From contig NZ_LUHJ01000061.1 in NCBI RefSeq assembly GCF_001597745.1, positions 305,844 through 369,843 on the forward strand: a stretch of DNA of 64,000 nucleotides. Direction: 5' to 3'. The notes below the pieces were generated by a model. It had not been told where the DNA came from. It saw nothing but the letters and a program-made list of their open reading frames with translations, and made no database searches. This DNA comes from Anabaena sp. 4-3. Its GTDB lineage: Bacteria; Cyanobacteriota; Cyanobacteriia; Cyanobacteriales; Nostocaceae. Within the stretch, counting starts at the first letter, position 1; each line of letters starts with the position of its first letter. A program made the translations under genes and the position numbers. This document shows, in pieces, positions 26,473 through 36,527 of this stretch.

Positions 26473-26913
26473 TTAATTCAATCCCAAAGCAGCTAACACA
26501 TCGCTAGCATGGGTGGATGTATTGACACTGGCATCAACATGAATGATTTTGCCATCAGGCCCGATAACGTAGGTGACACGCTTGGCATAACCACCACCAT
26601 CAACATCATAAGCTTTGATGAGAGTTTGGTTGGTGTCAGCCAATAGAGGGAAATTCAGATTATATTTTTGAGTAAATGCCTGATGAGAAGCTTCATCATC
26701 AGCACTGACTCCAAACACAACTACATCTTTATTTTGATAATCTGCTTTGGCATCCCGGAAGCTACAAGCTTGCTTAGTGCAACCAGGGGTGTCATCTTTC
26801 GGGTAGAAATATAAAACAACAGTCTTTCCAGCAAAATCAGATAACGAGACGGTGTTACCGTTGGTATCTTTGACGGTAAATGCAGGTGCATCTGTACCAA
26901 CCGCTAGAGGCAT
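26473..26913 (-). CDS. bcp: Peroxiredoxin Q (Bcp family)
   Basis: A 146-residue atypical 2-Cys peroxiredoxin that reduces hydroperoxides with thioredoxin-type donors. The peroxidatic Cys45 and resolving Cys50 are in TPGCTKQACSFRD. The family features GKTVVLYFYPKDD and GVSADDEASHQAF are present. Length is normal and the N-terminus has no transit or signal peptide, so it is cytosolic. It is transcribed away from the next gene. Confidence 0.94.
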   Translation of the reverse strand: MPLAVGTDAPAFTVKDTNGNTVSLSDFAGKTVVLYFYPKDDTPGCTKQACSFRDAKADYQNKDVVVFGVSADDEASHQAFTQKYNLNFPLLADTNQTLIKAYDVDGGGYAKRVTYVIGPDGKIIHVDASVNTSTHASDVLAALGLN

Positions 26914-27074
26914 AATGAACCTTTCCTGTTTTAAATGTTTGATGACTCTGAAATTTTACAATAATTTACAATAATTAAATAACTTTATGAAACAACTAGA
27001 GGCGGGAGAGGAAGCAGAGGAAACAGAGGAAGAAATTCTTTCCCAGTCCCTTCCAGTCCCCAATACCCAAAACT

Positions 27075-27479
27075 ATGTCTATTGTTGACTCTCAAAATTC
27101 CAAAATCCTCACCTATCCACCCAGCAGCGTAGCTAGAGCCGAGCGATCGCTGATTTGTTCTCCGTTCAAGCTAGAATTATTTGAAACCATGCGTCGCCAG
27201 AGTGTACCTTTAGGTGCGATCGCCTCCGAAAATGGTGTAAAAAATAGTTACAGTAAAAAACCACTCTCAGAATTGGCTTGCGATAACGCCTTGGGTTGGT
27301 TAATCGAAGTCGGTATATTAAGGCGCGAAGTTGACGGACAGGGTATTACAGATAGTTTTCGCCTCACACCTTTAGGACATCAAATCGTAGAAAAATACCA
27401 AAGTCAAAACTTACCTAATCCCTCATGGCGCGATCGCCTATATAATGCCATCACTCGCTGGTTGCGATCGCCATTTTAG
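27075..27479 (+). CDS. Conserved cyanobacterial protein (probably Npun_F0494-like), winged-helix-like
   Basis: A 134-residue soluble protein. FKLELFETMRRQSVPLGAIASENG followed by LACDNALGWLIEVGILRREVDGQG and FRLTPLGHQIVEKY looks like a winged-helix layout (helix-turn-helix then a wing), ending in a basic helix WRDRLYNAITRWLRSPF. I think it corresponds to a family of cyanobacterial proteins of unknown function; that name is from memory and not checked. GC-rich HIP1 sites in the gene argue that it is resident rather than acquired. Confidence 0.65.
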   Translation: MSIVDSQNSKILTYPPSSVARAERSLICSPFKLELFETMRRQSVPLGAIASENGVKNSYSKKPLSELACDNALGWLIEVGILRREVDGQGITDSFRLTPLGHQIVEKYQSQNLPNPSWRDRLYNAITRWLRSPF

Positions 27480-27722
27480 AACTAACCACAAAAGAGTTAG
27501 GTTGAAGTATTTTCAGGGAAAGAAATCTTCAGAGAAACATCAACTTATGAATAAATTCTCTACCATATTCATCTAACTGCATGGGTGAGATTGTGCAACT
27601 GGGTTGCGTAGTTGATTCAATTTGAGGCAGAATTTCCGCCTTCGGATTAAGATAGTAGCTGCCCAACTTCTATATTATCCCCCAAATATCTCACCCAATC
27701 TTCTGAATAACTCAAAGTAGCT

Positions 27723-29198
27723 ATGAAATCAATTATGGTAGTGGGGACAACCTCCCACGCAGGGAAATCACTGATAACTACAGCTATTTGTCGCATTTTG
27801 TCGCGGCGTGGTTGGCGAGTGGCTCCCTTTAAAGGACAAAATATGGCTTTAAATGCCTATGTTACAGGCAGTGGGGGAGAAATAGGCTACGCGCAAGCAG
27901 TCCAAGCTTGGGCGGCAGGGGTGATACCTTGGGTAGAAATGAATCCAATTTTGCTCAAACCCCAAGGTGATATGACATCCCAGGTAATCATCAAAGGGAA
28001 ATATGTAGGTAAAGTGAATGCGGCTGACTACTATGAGCAATATTTTCAACTAGGTTGGCGAACCATTGAAGAATCACTACAGCATTTAAGCACAGAATTT
28101 GATTTAGTAGTTTGTGAAGGTGCGGGTAGCCCAGCAGAAATTAACCTCAAGCACCGAGACTTAACTAATATGCGGGTAGCAAAATATTTGAATGCCCCCA
28201 CCATATTAGTAGTTGATATTGACCGTGGTGGTGCTTTTGCCCATGTAGTCGGTACCTTGGAATTATTAGATCCAGAAGAACGCCAATTAATTAAAGGTAT
28301 AGTAATTAACAAATTCCGAGGACAGCGATCGCTCTTAGAACCGGGGATTAAATGGTTAGAAGAACGGATAAAAATACCTGTAATTGGTGTTATACCTTAC
28401 CTGCAAGAAATTTTTCCCGCAGAAGATTCTCTAGATTTGTGGGAACGTAAAACATCGAAAACCCAGGGCGATGTTAACATCAGTGTGATCCGCTTACCCA
28501 GAATTTCTAACTTTACCGACTTTGACCCCCTAGAAGCAGAACCAACAGTTGCCGTAAAATACGTTAGTCTCAAGCAAGATTTAGGACACCCAGATGCAGT
28601 CATTATTCCTGGGACAAAAACCACAATTGCAGATTTAATACTGCTGCAAAAAAGCGGCATGGCAGAAGCCATACAAAACTATGCAGCTTCTGGGGGTACA
28701 GTTTTGGGAATTTGTGGCGGCTACCAAATACTAGGACAAATGATTGCTGATCCTGAAGGATTAGAAGGGCAAGCTGGTAGATTTACGGGTTTGAATCTCT
28801 TACCAATTAAAACAATCATTACAGGACAGAAAACTGCCCGTCAGCGTCAAGTTAGCTCAAATTTTCCGCAAATGGGCTTACCAGTTACCGGGTTTGAAAT
28901 TCATCAGGGGCGATCGCGTGTTGAGTTACAAGCAGATAATCAAGCCTATCAACCTTTATTTGATGATGCTAACCTAGGCTTAGTGGATAGCTGTCAATCA
29001 GTTTGGGGTACATATCTCCACGGACTCTTTGATAATGGCCCTTGGCGACGTGCTTGGCTAAATCGGCTGCGTCAACAACGAGGCTTAAAATCATTACCCA
29101 CAGGCGTGGCTAACTACCGAGAACAACGCGAACAAATGCTAGACAATCTCGCCACTGAAATTGAAAACCACCTAGACTTAAATCCCTTGTTATCCTAA
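27723..29198 (+). CDS. cobQ: Cobyric acid synthase
   Basis: A 491-residue CobQ, which amidates adenosyl-cobyrinic acid a,c-diamide four times during cobalamin synthesis. The N-terminal P-loop-like synthetase domain opens with MVVGTTSHAGKS, and contains KGQNMALNAYVTGSGGEIGYAQAVQA in shortened form. The C-terminal class I glutaminase domain carries the nucleophile Cys331 in LGICGGYQ and the His in TYLHGLFDN. The 243-base region upstream shows no B12-box of a cobalamin riboswitch. A ferredoxin gene starts 14 bases downstream. Confidence 0.95.
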   Translation: MKSIMVVGTTSHAGKSLITTAICRILSRRGWRVAPFKGQNMALNAYVTGSGGEIGYAQAVQAWAAGVIPWVEMNPILLKPQGDMTSQVIIKGKYVGKVNAADYYEQYFQLGWRTIEESLQHLSTEFDLVVCEGAGSPAEINLKHRDLTNMRVAKYLNAPTILVVDIDRGGAFAHVVGTLELLDPEERQLIKGIVINKFRGQRSLLEPGIKWLEERIKIPVIGVIPYLQEIFPAEDSLDLWERKTSKTQGDVNISVIRLPRISNFTDFDPLEAEPTVAVKYVSLKQDLGHPDAVIIPGTKTTIADLILLQKSGMAEAIQNYAASGGTVLGICGGYQILGQMIADPEGLEGQAGRFTGLNLLPIKTIITGQKTARQRQVSSNFPQMGLPVTGFEIHQGRSRVELQADNQAYQPLFDDANLGLVDSCQSVWGTYLHGLFDNGPWRRAWLNRLRQQRGLKSLPTGVANYREQREQMLDNLATEIENHLDLNPLLS

Positions 29199-29212
29199 TT
29201 GGACTGTATTTC

Positions 29213-29452
29213 ATGAATGTTCGTGTCCGCTTTTTACCAGATGATGTCACCGTTGATGCAGAAGTAGGAGAACCCCTATTAGATGTAGCTGAACGGGCTG
29301 GGGTGTTCATTCCTACTGGTTGCCTCATGGGAACTTGTCATGCTTGTACAGTAGAACTAGATGATGGAGATACCATCCAGGCTTGCATTACATCTGTACC
29401 ACCCCAAAACCCAGAATTAACCATCAATTTATTCAGTGATCCTACTTGGTAA
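29213..29452 (+). CDS. Plant-type [2Fe-2S] ferredoxin, short
   Basis: A 79-residue ferredoxin. Ligands are in GCLMGTCHACTVEL (C-x4-5-C-x2-C) and a fourth Cys in QACITSV. It is shorter than PetF (about 98) and resembles the FdxC/short ferredoxin group. Only 14 bases separate it from cobQ, so it is probably translated from the same mRNA. A role in supplying electrons to a corrin pathway step is possible but not shown. Confidence 0.88.
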   Translation: MNVRVRFLPDDVTVDAEVGEPLLDVAERAGVFIPTGCLMGTCHACTVELDDGDTIQACITSVPPQNPELTINLFSDPTW

Positions 29453-29551
29453 TTTTTCTCAACTCGCAGCAAACCCTCAGCGTACCTCTGCGCTTACCTC
29501 CGCGCTCCTCTGCGTTTAAATTTCCACTGAGAAAATTGTGGTAATTAGTGA

Positions 29552-29584
29552 GAGGGTTGGGTCTGATACTTTAACCCAACCCTC
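29552..29584. terminator. Bidirectional terminator
   Basis: GAGGGTTGGG (29552-29561) and CCCAACCCTC (29575-29584) form a perfect 10-bp stem followed by AAAATT. It lies between the convergent ferredoxin and SRPBCC genes. Confidence 0.75.
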
Positions 29585-29608
29585 AAAATTATCCTGATTC
29601 CGAGTCAA

Positions 29609-30052
29609 CTAATTCGCTGTTTGCTTGAGAGCATATTCCCGAAATCTCTCTAAATCTTCCTGAATTGTCGATTCCACGGCTCGCCCCAAAAACAGGTTAT
29701 CCATAATTTTGCCAAGAATACCGGGAATAGCATAAGAAACGGTCATCTTGACAATACTGCTACCGTGGCGATCATAAAAGCGGATAGCTCCCTGATTAGG
29801 CAACCCATCCACTGATTCCCATTGAATGATTTGATGGGGAACTACCTTGAGAATGCGAGATTTCCAGGTAAATTCTAAACCACCAGTATTCAGTTTCCAA
29901 AGGGAAATGTCGGGATTTTCTGGTGGCACCTTGACTGAATCAATCCACTTCATCCATTTGGGCATTTGTTCCAAGTCAGCCCATAGACTCCAAACTAAAT
30001 CTATGGGTGCTTCTACTTCTATCTGTACGCTATGTTCTAGCCAGTTAGCCAT
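29609..30052 (-). CDS. SRPBCC (START-like) family protein
   Basis: A 147-residue protein of the SRPBCC fold, in the Coq10/polyketide cyclase-like group: the opening HSVQIEVEAPIDLVWSLWADLEQMPKWMKWIDS and the closing amphipathic helix ending FREYALKQ. Such proteins have a deep hydrophobic pocket that binds lipids, quinones or carotenoids. It lies 43 bases after crtQ on the same strand, so a role related to carotenoid or quinone handling is a reasonable inference. Confidence 0.82.
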   Translation of the reverse strand: MANWLEHSVQIEVEAPIDLVWSLWADLEQMPKWMKWIDSVKVPPENPDISLWKLNTGGLEFTWKSRILKVVPHQIIQWESVDGLPNQGAIRFYDRHGSSIVKMTVSYAIPGILGKIMDNLFLGRAVESTIQEDLERFREYALKQTAN

Positions 30053-30095
30053 TACTTTTTGGTGTTGAGATTTGGTTGGGTTAGTAGCTCTAACT

Positions 30096-31535
30096 CTATT
30101 GTTTAATATTTTCCAGAATGGCTTTTGCTGCCCGTCGTCCTGAAATTGTCGCTCCTTCCATGCTGTCGATGTAGTCTTGTTGAGTGTAACTACCTGCGAG
30201 GAAGAAGTTAGGTACTGGGGTTTTTTGGTTAGGACGATACAAATCCATTCCTGGTGCTTCTCGGTAGAGAGACTGAGCTAGTTTCACCACGCTATACCAA
30301 GTCATGTTTAATTCCCGTGATGAGGGGAATAATTCATGCACTTGTTTAAGGACGTGTTGGGCGATCGCTTCGTTACTTTCTTTAATAAATGGATCTCCCG
30401 GTGTCAGCACTAACTGTAACAATGACCCTTGTCCCGGCCGATAATAATCACTGGGGCTAGTTAAAGCCAAATCAGCAAAACAAGAAAAGTCAGCATCAGC
30501 AGTATAAAGCAAGTTATCTATGCCCACCGCATGATCCAGTTGTTGACGCTGCTGGGCATCTTGCAGTTCTGTCACCCAACCATCAAATCTTAACTGTACA
30601 GTAGCAACTGGTACTGCATCTAATTTATATATATTGTCGAATTCTGACCACTTACGCCATTCCTGTGGCAAAATCCGTTGAATTCCTGGCACATCGCAAG
30701 CGCAAACGTAAGCATCAGCTGTAATTAATTCTGTAGTCTCCCCTTGGGCAACTACTATGCCAGTTACGTGAGTTTTTCCCTCTACTTCCGTAAACTGAAT
30801 TTCCCGGACTTGGCGACGAGTATAAACTTTTGTGCCTCTAGCTTCTAAATATTTCAGGATGGGTTTGTGTAGATATTCGTCGGGGGAACCTTCCAACATT
30901 CGCAGTACAGACGCTTCGCTTCTGACTGCGAAGAATTGGAAGATGGTTAACATACAACGGGCAGAAATGTTTTCACAGTCAATAAATCCCAAAGCGTAAG
31001 CGATAGGATTCCACATTCTTTTGATACTGCCCTGACTGCCGCCGTGGCTGCGGAACCAATCCGCAAAACTTATTTTATCTAAGTCGCGGATGGTTTTCAT
31101 CGCTCCTTCAAAGTCTACTAACCCCCGAACAATGGGGCTAGTACCGAGAGCGATCGCATTTTGGACTTTATCTTGTAAAGAGAGTTGAGAAGTCGTAAAA
31201 AATGCTTTCAACCCATTAAAAGGCGCGCCCGTAAAAAAGCGAAAATCTAAAGCACCAGTACGCCCGCCTTTGTTGATAAAAGTGTGGGTATGTTCTTTGA
31301 GGCGTAAATGGGAAAACGCTCCCACTTTTTGCATTAGCTCAAACAGTTGGTAGTAGCACCCAAAAAATACGTGCAATCCCATTTCTAGATGATTGCCATC
31401 GCTATCAACCCAACTGCCAACTTTACCCCCAACAAACGGACGGGACTCAAAAATCTGGACTTCACAGCCAGCATCAGCTAAATCCATTGCGGTTGCTAGC
31501 CCAGCCAATCCCGCACCTACAATTGCAACGCGCAT
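30096..31535 (-). CDS. crtQ: 9,9'-di-cis-zeta-carotene desaturase
   Basis: A 479-residue FAD-dependent plant-type zeta-carotene desaturase (ZDS), which turns zeta-carotene into (pro)lycopene in the membrane using plastoquinone. The FAD motif [21 protein letters not shown] is at the N-terminus. It is followed by [14 protein letters not shown] and [20 protein letters not shown], the ZDS/PDS hallmark. The C-terminal FAD segment [27 protein letters not shown] is intact. Start at 31535 gives the expected MRVAIVGAG. It is the first gene of a probable pair with the SRPBCC gene. Confidence 0.95.
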   Translation of the reverse strand: MRVAIVGAGLAGLATAMDLADAGCEVQIFESRPFVGGKVGSWVDSDGNHLEMGLHVFFGCYYQLFELMQKVGAFSHLRLKEHTHTFINKGGRTGALDFRFFTGAPFNGLKAFFTTSQLSLQDKVQNAIALGTSPIVRGLVDFEGAMKTIRDLDKISFADWFRSHGGSQGSIKRMWNPIAYALGFIDCENISARCMLTIFQFFAVRSEASVLRMLEGSPDEYLHKPILKYLEARGTKVYTRRQVREIQFTEVEGKTHVTGIVVAQGETTELITADAYVCACDVPGIQRILPQEWRKWSEFDNIYKLDAVPVATVQLRFDGWVTELQDAQQRQQLDHAVGIDNLLYTADADFSCFADLALTSPSDYYRPGQGSLLQLVLTPGDPFIKESNEAIAQHVLKQVHELFPSSRELNMTWYSVVKLAQSLYREAPGMDLYRPNQKTPVPNFFLAGSYTQQDYIDSMEGATISGRRAAKAILENIKQ

Positions 31536-31710
31536 TCCGTTCTTCCTTATCAGTTTCTTTACAAATTGTAACTGGGTTGGTGTCGGAATTTGCTACTGAT
31601 ATCTCGTAACCCTGTATTTACAGGGACGGCAAAGTTATGCGCCTGATGCTCAATCTACTTGTCTTACTGCTACACAAAGCTTGGCTAAACTTATTTGAGT
31701 CTCACCATTC

Positions 31711-31735
31711 CTCTAGAAATGAATCACTTCTAGAG
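31711..31735. repeat. Palindrome CTCTAGAA-N9-TTCTAGAG
   Basis: A perfect 8-bp inverted repeat with a 9-bp spacer, 175 bases upstream of crtQ. It could be a protein-binding site in the crtQ promoter region or a terminator of the small gene at 31838. Confidence 0.45.
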
Positions 31736-31837
31736 ACAATCTTGTTAGTCAAAGCAGACTAAAAAGCATGAGTAAGTCTTTATTCACAAGTCAAAAGTTG
31801 TGCAGCCATGACATCAAAACACCTCCTATCTACATAC

Positions 31838-31996
31838 CTATTTGTTTTCATCTGATATCGGTAAGCTTCTAATCAGTTCGCGAATCACATCAGTTGCTGG
31901 TCTACCTGTCTGTTGACAATATTTTTCCAGCTTTTCTGCTTCTTGTGCTGCTAAATTAACGGTGATGCGTTTAACGGCCCATTTTTTATTAGTCAT
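31838..31996 (-). CDS. Ribbon-helix-helix (CopG/Arc-type) DNA-binding protein
   Basis: A 52-residue frame: MTNKKWAVKRITVNLAAQEA, then EKLEKYCQQTGRPATDVIRELIRSLP in two blocks. The strand KRITVNL followed by two helices fits the ribbon-helix-helix fold. An in-frame ATG six bases upstream (32002) is an alternative start. No partner toxin gene is evident on either side, so it is more likely an orphan regulator than an antitoxin. It is transcribed in the direction of crtQ with 300 bases between. Confidence 0.7.
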   Translation of the reverse strand: MTNKKWAVKRITVNLAAQEAEKLEKYCQQTGRPATDVIRELIRSLPISDENK

Positions 31997-32002
31997 TATC
32001 AT

Positions 32003-33431
32003 GCTATTTGCTGTGTATTGACATCATCAAAAAACAACTAACTTGAAGATGAAGACGATAAGATTAACAGAATTTGCCGCAAGAAACAAGTGATACCGTT
32101 CATACGTAAAATCTTTCTTTTGTGAAGTTTTGCCGGTTTTTTCAAGGAAATAGAATAACTCTCTACGAATGTCACGAGTTTAATCGTACAGACTCCCTAT
32201 TTAACGGGATGACTTTTGTCGTATGATTTTTAAGTCTGACTATATAAACTTAAGCAATGAATTTTAGCTAATTAGTTTGCATATCATCTATCTCTCCCAA
32301 GTTTTTGCTGTTCCCAAGCTGGTGGATTGTGATTCTCTCAAATCATATAGAGACACTGGAATAGAAACATATTCTAGAAGTCATTCCTTAAAAGTAAATC
32401 CCAACAGAGCGATTACTCAGTTGGCTGGTAGTGTCTAATCTGCATATCCCCCTCATCGATGACTGCTTCTGAGTAAATACTGTTTGCTGCTTCTTGGGCG
32501 ATTTTTTATCAGTTTAGACAACTGATTATAGCTCTGCATCCAGGTACTATTTAAAACTGACAAACTCATTGGAACACAATGTTTTGCACTTAGATAGCCA
32601 TGATGAGTTTTTTTAGCTTTTGTTCCTGTTGTTTTGGCAAATTTCTGCGGATTTTTGAGGAATTCGCGTTGATTAAATTGCATCAGTATGAAGATAGCCA
32701 AAAAAAGACTAAAAATCTCTTCGTCTTTGCTGGCTATTCCCTAGTAGATGCTCAACCATAATTGTCAGTTACTTGTGCAACTAAAGTTAAATGGTTGACT
32801 TTATTTATTTATCTATAACTAGCTGCCGAATATCGCCATTCACTTTCATCATTAAATTCAGAAATTAGAAAAATCCAGTATCATGGTTTTAGGTGGTTGT
32901 TATATAGCTATTATAGCCATAATTTTTGGGCTTGAGAAAATATTTATGAACAGAGAAAATTGTAATTTGTGGGAATTTGCTCCGTAAATATCCAGATAAA
33001 AAGAGTTATTTTTATCTAAATTTCACAAATTCTTAGTTTAATCATCTCAGTTTCCGGTTAAATACTGAATATAAATTTATGAGTAGTTTAAAATTAGCTA
33101 CTGACTGAGATATTTCTGAAGCAGTTCAGTTACTATCTAGCTACTGAAGTTACCCAAATAATTGGCAAAAATAACTAGAAAATGGGTAAGTTTATGAAAA
33201 TTTTATGAAGTCATTAGATGATTAAATGGCCTATGTATTGAGGAAATAGTGTTGATTTTTGGGGAAAAATAATCAATCCTCCCACATCTATCACTCAGGG
33301 TGACAGATATTAGTCATATAACTAAGGCTAAAGCTGCTTGTGGGACTGAAATCAACTTGTAGGCCGCGTCAAACTTACGTGATATATACCGCGTAAGTAG
33401 TTTTTCAGAGCATACAGTAACTATAAGGACA
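32003..33431. other. Long AT-rich region with no supported gene
   Basis: About 1.4 kb without a convincing protein. The longest frame (32453-32701, minus) encodes a basic, low-information 82 residues and is probably chance. ACTTACG and CGTAAGT arms (about 33374-33400) form a weak palindrome. A region this empty in a dense genome suggests decayed genes, a long leader, or undetected RNAs; I can name none. Confidence 0.5.
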
Positions 33432-33466
33432 GTGATAGCGGCTAAGAGTCAGTTAGCCGCTATCAC
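33432..33466. terminator. Perfect 14-bp hairpin after the DUF6930-like gene
   Basis: GTGATAGCGGCTAA (33432-33445), loop GAGTCAG, TTAGCCGCTATCAC (33453-33466). It lies 41 bases beyond the stop of the leftward gene at 33508 and has no T-run, so it may protect the 3-prime end rather than terminate intrinsically. Confidence 0.6.
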
Positions 33467-33507
33467 AGATGAGGTAATTAAATTTAGCGATCGCTTTCCC
33501 CCGCATC

Positions 33508-35145
33508 CTATTCTGTTTCAAATTGGGGCATGAGTTGGAAAGTACCAATACCTAAATCTTTGGGGGAGAGCGATCGCGTCTCAAATAAAGCCATCATATC
33601 TCGCAATTGGGGATTGCCACGAGCCGCACCTGTCAAACCTTTGGCAATAATTAAACCACAATAACCCTTGGTATTCTTACAACGTTGATTCCATTTTTTT
33701 CTGGCTCCTATATGCACAGGATCATCGTCTAAGAATTCGCCAAACAAGAACAATTCACCATTGTGAGTTTGTAATAAACCTAAGTCGTAGCGATCGCCAT
33801 CAAAAGGATCTGTCCCTGGATTAAAGCAAATCGCTTTTAACCCCCCAGCCGCTTCCAGATTTTCGATCACAGTCTTAGCCTTGGGGCGGGAAGTTTGGAT
33901 TAATACCACTGGCAAGCCATCCCCCACTTGTTCAATGTCACCGACTGGATGATAATTCACACTTTCACGCAAATACTCCAGCATTTCCCAAGAAATCACG
34001 CCCAAGCTGAGAAAAGAGTCTTCTGGGATTAAGTCATCTCGCAAAGAATGAAACAGGGTTGAGCCTACACCATCAAGTTCTGACTCTGCCCCTTCCACCT
34101 CTGCCATCTCCTCTAATTCTGCTGCGAGTTCTGGCATGGTGGAGATAGTCACAGCCACCGATTTTGTAGATTCCTTGGGTTTAGGTAGAGAAATACGATA
34201 GCGATGACTGAGGCTAGGAAATTCGTCACTATACAGTTGACTACCGTGATCACGAATAAAGCGACAAATACTTTCTAAAGCCAGGAACATCACCTGGGCT
34301 TCTTCTTCATAGAGAACAGCACGTAGACCTTCTAAGGGGTGGATATTACCGAAATTTGGCGTAATTTCAGATACATCTGTATCTGCTAAATCATCAAATT
34401 CATCCTCATCATCAAAATCATCCTCACGTTCAAAAGTGAGAAACAAACAATCTTGCTTGAGAAAAGCTTCTTCTAAATGCGCTGGCGATTCGCCATCCTG
34501 TAAAACTGCCGACCGAAATCGTTTGAGGGAATCTTCGGAGCGATATAACAAAATGCCATACTCCATCCCCAGCATACCCATTATGGAGGCGTAGAGTGTG
34601 CCTACATCCCACTTATTAATTTCTATTGACAAAATTTGCTGTTCTTGTATGAATTCCCAAGGAGCAGTTTGCCAAATAGCTAATGCTTTATCTTCTAAAG
34701 CCTGGGCGTACTGTGGCGGTAAATCAGGGGTTTGACTGTCGATAATTTCGGCAAAAGAGCGAAATAATTCATCAATCAACGGTAATTCGGGAACATAGTC
34801 AATGGCGATATCTAAATCTTGCAGGACACCACGCAAGTAAAACTGGATTTCCCGATCCCTGACCACAATTCTTTGGGGTCGTGCTGGTTTAGCTGGACTG
34901 TGGGGGTTTTCCATTGCTCGCATCAGTGTGCGAACAATTGCTTCAGGGCCAGCGTCAGGAGATATTACGTCCATTCCCCGGACAATACCTTGTGAGCCAT
35001 CTACCCAAAGAATACATTCGCCCTTGGCCTCTGAGTTGGTAGTTTCGGCAGCTGATAACAACGGACGGCGATCGCCCTCCCATATAGAAGGAATTTGGGT
35101 TAATTTCTTCAGCCGACGACTGGTAGAGCGATTCAAACTTGTCAT
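33508..35145 (-). CDS. Large conserved cyanobacterial protein (probably DUF6930)
   Basis: A 545-residue soluble acidic protein. The N-terminal third (ILWVDGSQGIVRGMDVISPDAGPEAIVRTLMRAMENP, quoted in part, then RIVVRDREIQFYLRGVLQDLDIAIDYV) suggests an RNase H- or actin-like beta strand with Asp followed by a second domain. An acidic linker (EREDDFDDEDEFDDLADTD) splits the protein. I associate it with a cyanobacterial domain of unknown function, DUF6930, from memory. No catalytic motif is assigned. It is monocistronic, with 323 bases upstream. Confidence 0.7.
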   Translation of the reverse strand: MTSLNRSTSRRLKKLTQIPSIWEGDRRPLLSAAETTNSEAKGECILWVDGSQGIVRGMDVISPDAGPEAIVRTLMRAMENPHSPAKPARPQRIVVRDREIQFYLRGVLQDLDIAIDYVPELPLIDELFRSFAEIIDSQTPDLPPQYAQALEDKALAIWQTAPWEFIQEQQILSIEINKWDVGTLYASIMGMLGMEYGILLYRSEDSLKRFRSAVLQDGESPAHLEEAFLKQDCLFLTFEREDDFDDEDEFDDLADTDVSEITPNFGNIHPLEGLRAVLYEEEAQVMFLALESICRFIRDHGSQLYSDEFPSLSHRYRISLPKPKESTKSVAVTISTMPELAAELEEMAEVEGAESELDGVGSTLFHSLRDDLIPEDSFLSLGVISWEMLEYLRESVNYHPVGDIEQVGDGLPVVLIQTSRPKAKTVIENLEAAGGLKAICFNPGTDPFDGDRYDLGLLQTHNGELFLFGEFLDDDPVHIGARKKWNQRCKNTKGYCGLIIAKGLTGAARGNPQLRDMMALFETRSLSPKDLGIGTFQLMPQFETE

Positions 35146-35468
35146 AGAGTAAAATTAATCAAAAGAAGCAATTTAGGAGTAACCTGGTGGGAACGGCTAG
35201 CCAAGAAGCAAATTTTCCTAGCTTGACCTGAAATTGGTTGCGACTCAGGTTGCCACAGGGATGGATCTTTAAAAATACCGAATCTATAAACATACCGAGT
35301 CTCTCAATTCTAGAATAAAAATCTTTCAGTGCTTTGGCGCGAGTGTTGACAATTTCGCAATTAGCAACATCATTCTCGCTAGAATAAGTACAAAAACGCC
35401 AAACCAACCCACGGCAATCACCAGCCCCAAACAGGGTATCTTAGACTACTTAAGGAGTTGAAAACAAA
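35146..35468. other. Divergent intergenic region
   Basis: It separates the leftward large protein gene from the rightward iscA-like gene and should hold both promoters. An 82-residue frame on the minus strand (35159-35407) has no protein-like pattern. AAGGAG at 35452-35457 is the ribosome binding site of the iscA-like gene. Confidence 0.5.
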
Positions 35469-35825
35469 ATGACACAAGCAACCCAACCTCAACAACGCGG
35501 TATACAGTTGAGTGAAGCAGCTCTACGCCAAGTCAAGACTCTCCAACAGAAGCAAGGCTCAGACTTATGCTTACGGGTAGGAGTGCGCCAAGGTGGCTGC
35601 TCTGGGATGTCTTATATGATGGACTTTGAACAAGAAAGTAAAATCACTTCCCAGGATGAAGTTTTTGATTACGATGGCTTCAAAATTGTCTGCGATAAAA
35701 AGAGCCTACTATATCTTTATGGCTTAATGCTCGACTATAGCGATGCCATGATTGGCGGGGGTTTCCAATTCACTAACCCTAATGCTAACCAAACCTGTGG
35801 TTGTGGTAAGTCCTTTGGTGTATAG
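35469..35825 (+). CDS. IscA/SufA family iron-sulfur carrier protein
   Basis: A 118-residue A-type carrier. The three conserved cysteines are in [10 protein letters not shown] and in the C-terminal CGCG of [10 protein letters not shown]. The core [20 protein letters not shown] is the family signature. It assembles and passes on Fe-S clusters, or iron, to apo-proteins. It is not next to isc, suf or nif genes, so it is a stand-alone housekeeping copy. A TPR protein gene follows at 119 bases. Confidence 0.92.
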   Translation: MTQATQPQQRGIQLSEAALRQVKTLQQKQGSDLCLRVGVRQGGCSGMSYMMDFEQESKITSQDEVFDYDGFKIVCDKKSLLYLYGLMLDYSDAMIGGGFQFTNPNANQTCGCGKSFGV

Positions 35826-35944
35826 TCAACTGTCCACAGTTAAGAGTTTGCAGTCAATTTTGGCGGAATTTTTGACTGTAGACTCTTGACTTATGCCTAG
35901 TATTGACTATTGACTATTGACTATTGACTATTGATGAATATTGT

Positions 35945-36367
35945 ATGACTCAAACAGTAGAATCCTTGTTTGATACAGGTTTGGAACGTTATAAAGCCGG
36001 AGAACCGGCGGCTGATTTAATTCCTGTGTTTAAGGAAGTGTGCGATCGCTCCCCTAAAGCCAGTGCTGCTTGGATTTGTTTAGCGTGGTTGTACCTACTG
36101 GAAAATAAACCCAACTTAGCCCTGAAAGCTGCCCAAAAAGCAGTCAAGTTAAATCCACAAGACCCCCAAGCCAGAGTCAATCTCGCTATAGCTATGCTGG
36201 AAACCAAAGAAAAAGGTGTGCGCCAACATATTGATATTGCACAGCAATTAATCACCATCAATCCAGAATGGCAGGAGGAAGTGCAAAATAGTATTGCAGA
36301 TGGTTTCAGCCGTAAACCAGATTGGCAAAGTTTAGCAAAAGTTAAAGGCTGGTTGTTTGGGGAGTAG
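35945..36367 (+). CDS. Tetratricopeptide repeat protein
   Basis: A 140-residue helical protein. ASAAWICLAWLYLLENKPNLALKAAQKAVKLNP matches the TPR consensus with W, G/A, Y, A and P positions. It is flanked by partial repeats. It lacks a signal peptide or membrane helix. I chose the ATG at 35945 (MTQTVESLF); an earlier in-frame start lies within TATTGAC tandem repeats and is improbable. Role unknown; TPRs mediate protein contacts. Confidence 0.8.
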   Translation: MTQTVESLFDTGLERYKAGEPAADLIPVFKEVCDRSPKASAAWICLAWLYLLENKPNLALKAAQKAVKLNPQDPQARVNLAIAMLETKEKGVRQHIDIAQQLITINPEWQEEVQNSIADGFSRKPDWQSLAKVKGWLFGE

Positions 36368-36527
36368 AGGATAGGGGTTAGGGGGACAAATCAATGCAAA
36401 ATTCAAAATACCCTGCGGGAACGCCAAAGGCGTACAAAATTCAAAATTAAATAAATAAATTTTCCACAGAATTCTTGACTTTTGACTTGTTTATACCCAG
36501 TCCCCAGTCCCCAATACCTGATGAATT

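Noticed and set aside
27480..27722. Cobalamin riboswitch upstream of cobQ
   Set aside because: Looked for because of the pathway; no B12-box-like sequence or fitting stem arrangement was found.
32453..32701. 82-residue minus-strand frame in the gene-poor region
   Set aside because: Basic, low-pattern sequence with no ribosome binding site or domain; kept only as a weak possibility.
35159..35407. 82-residue minus-strand frame between two divergent genes
   Set aside because: No domain or composition typical of a protein, and it fills the expected promoter region.
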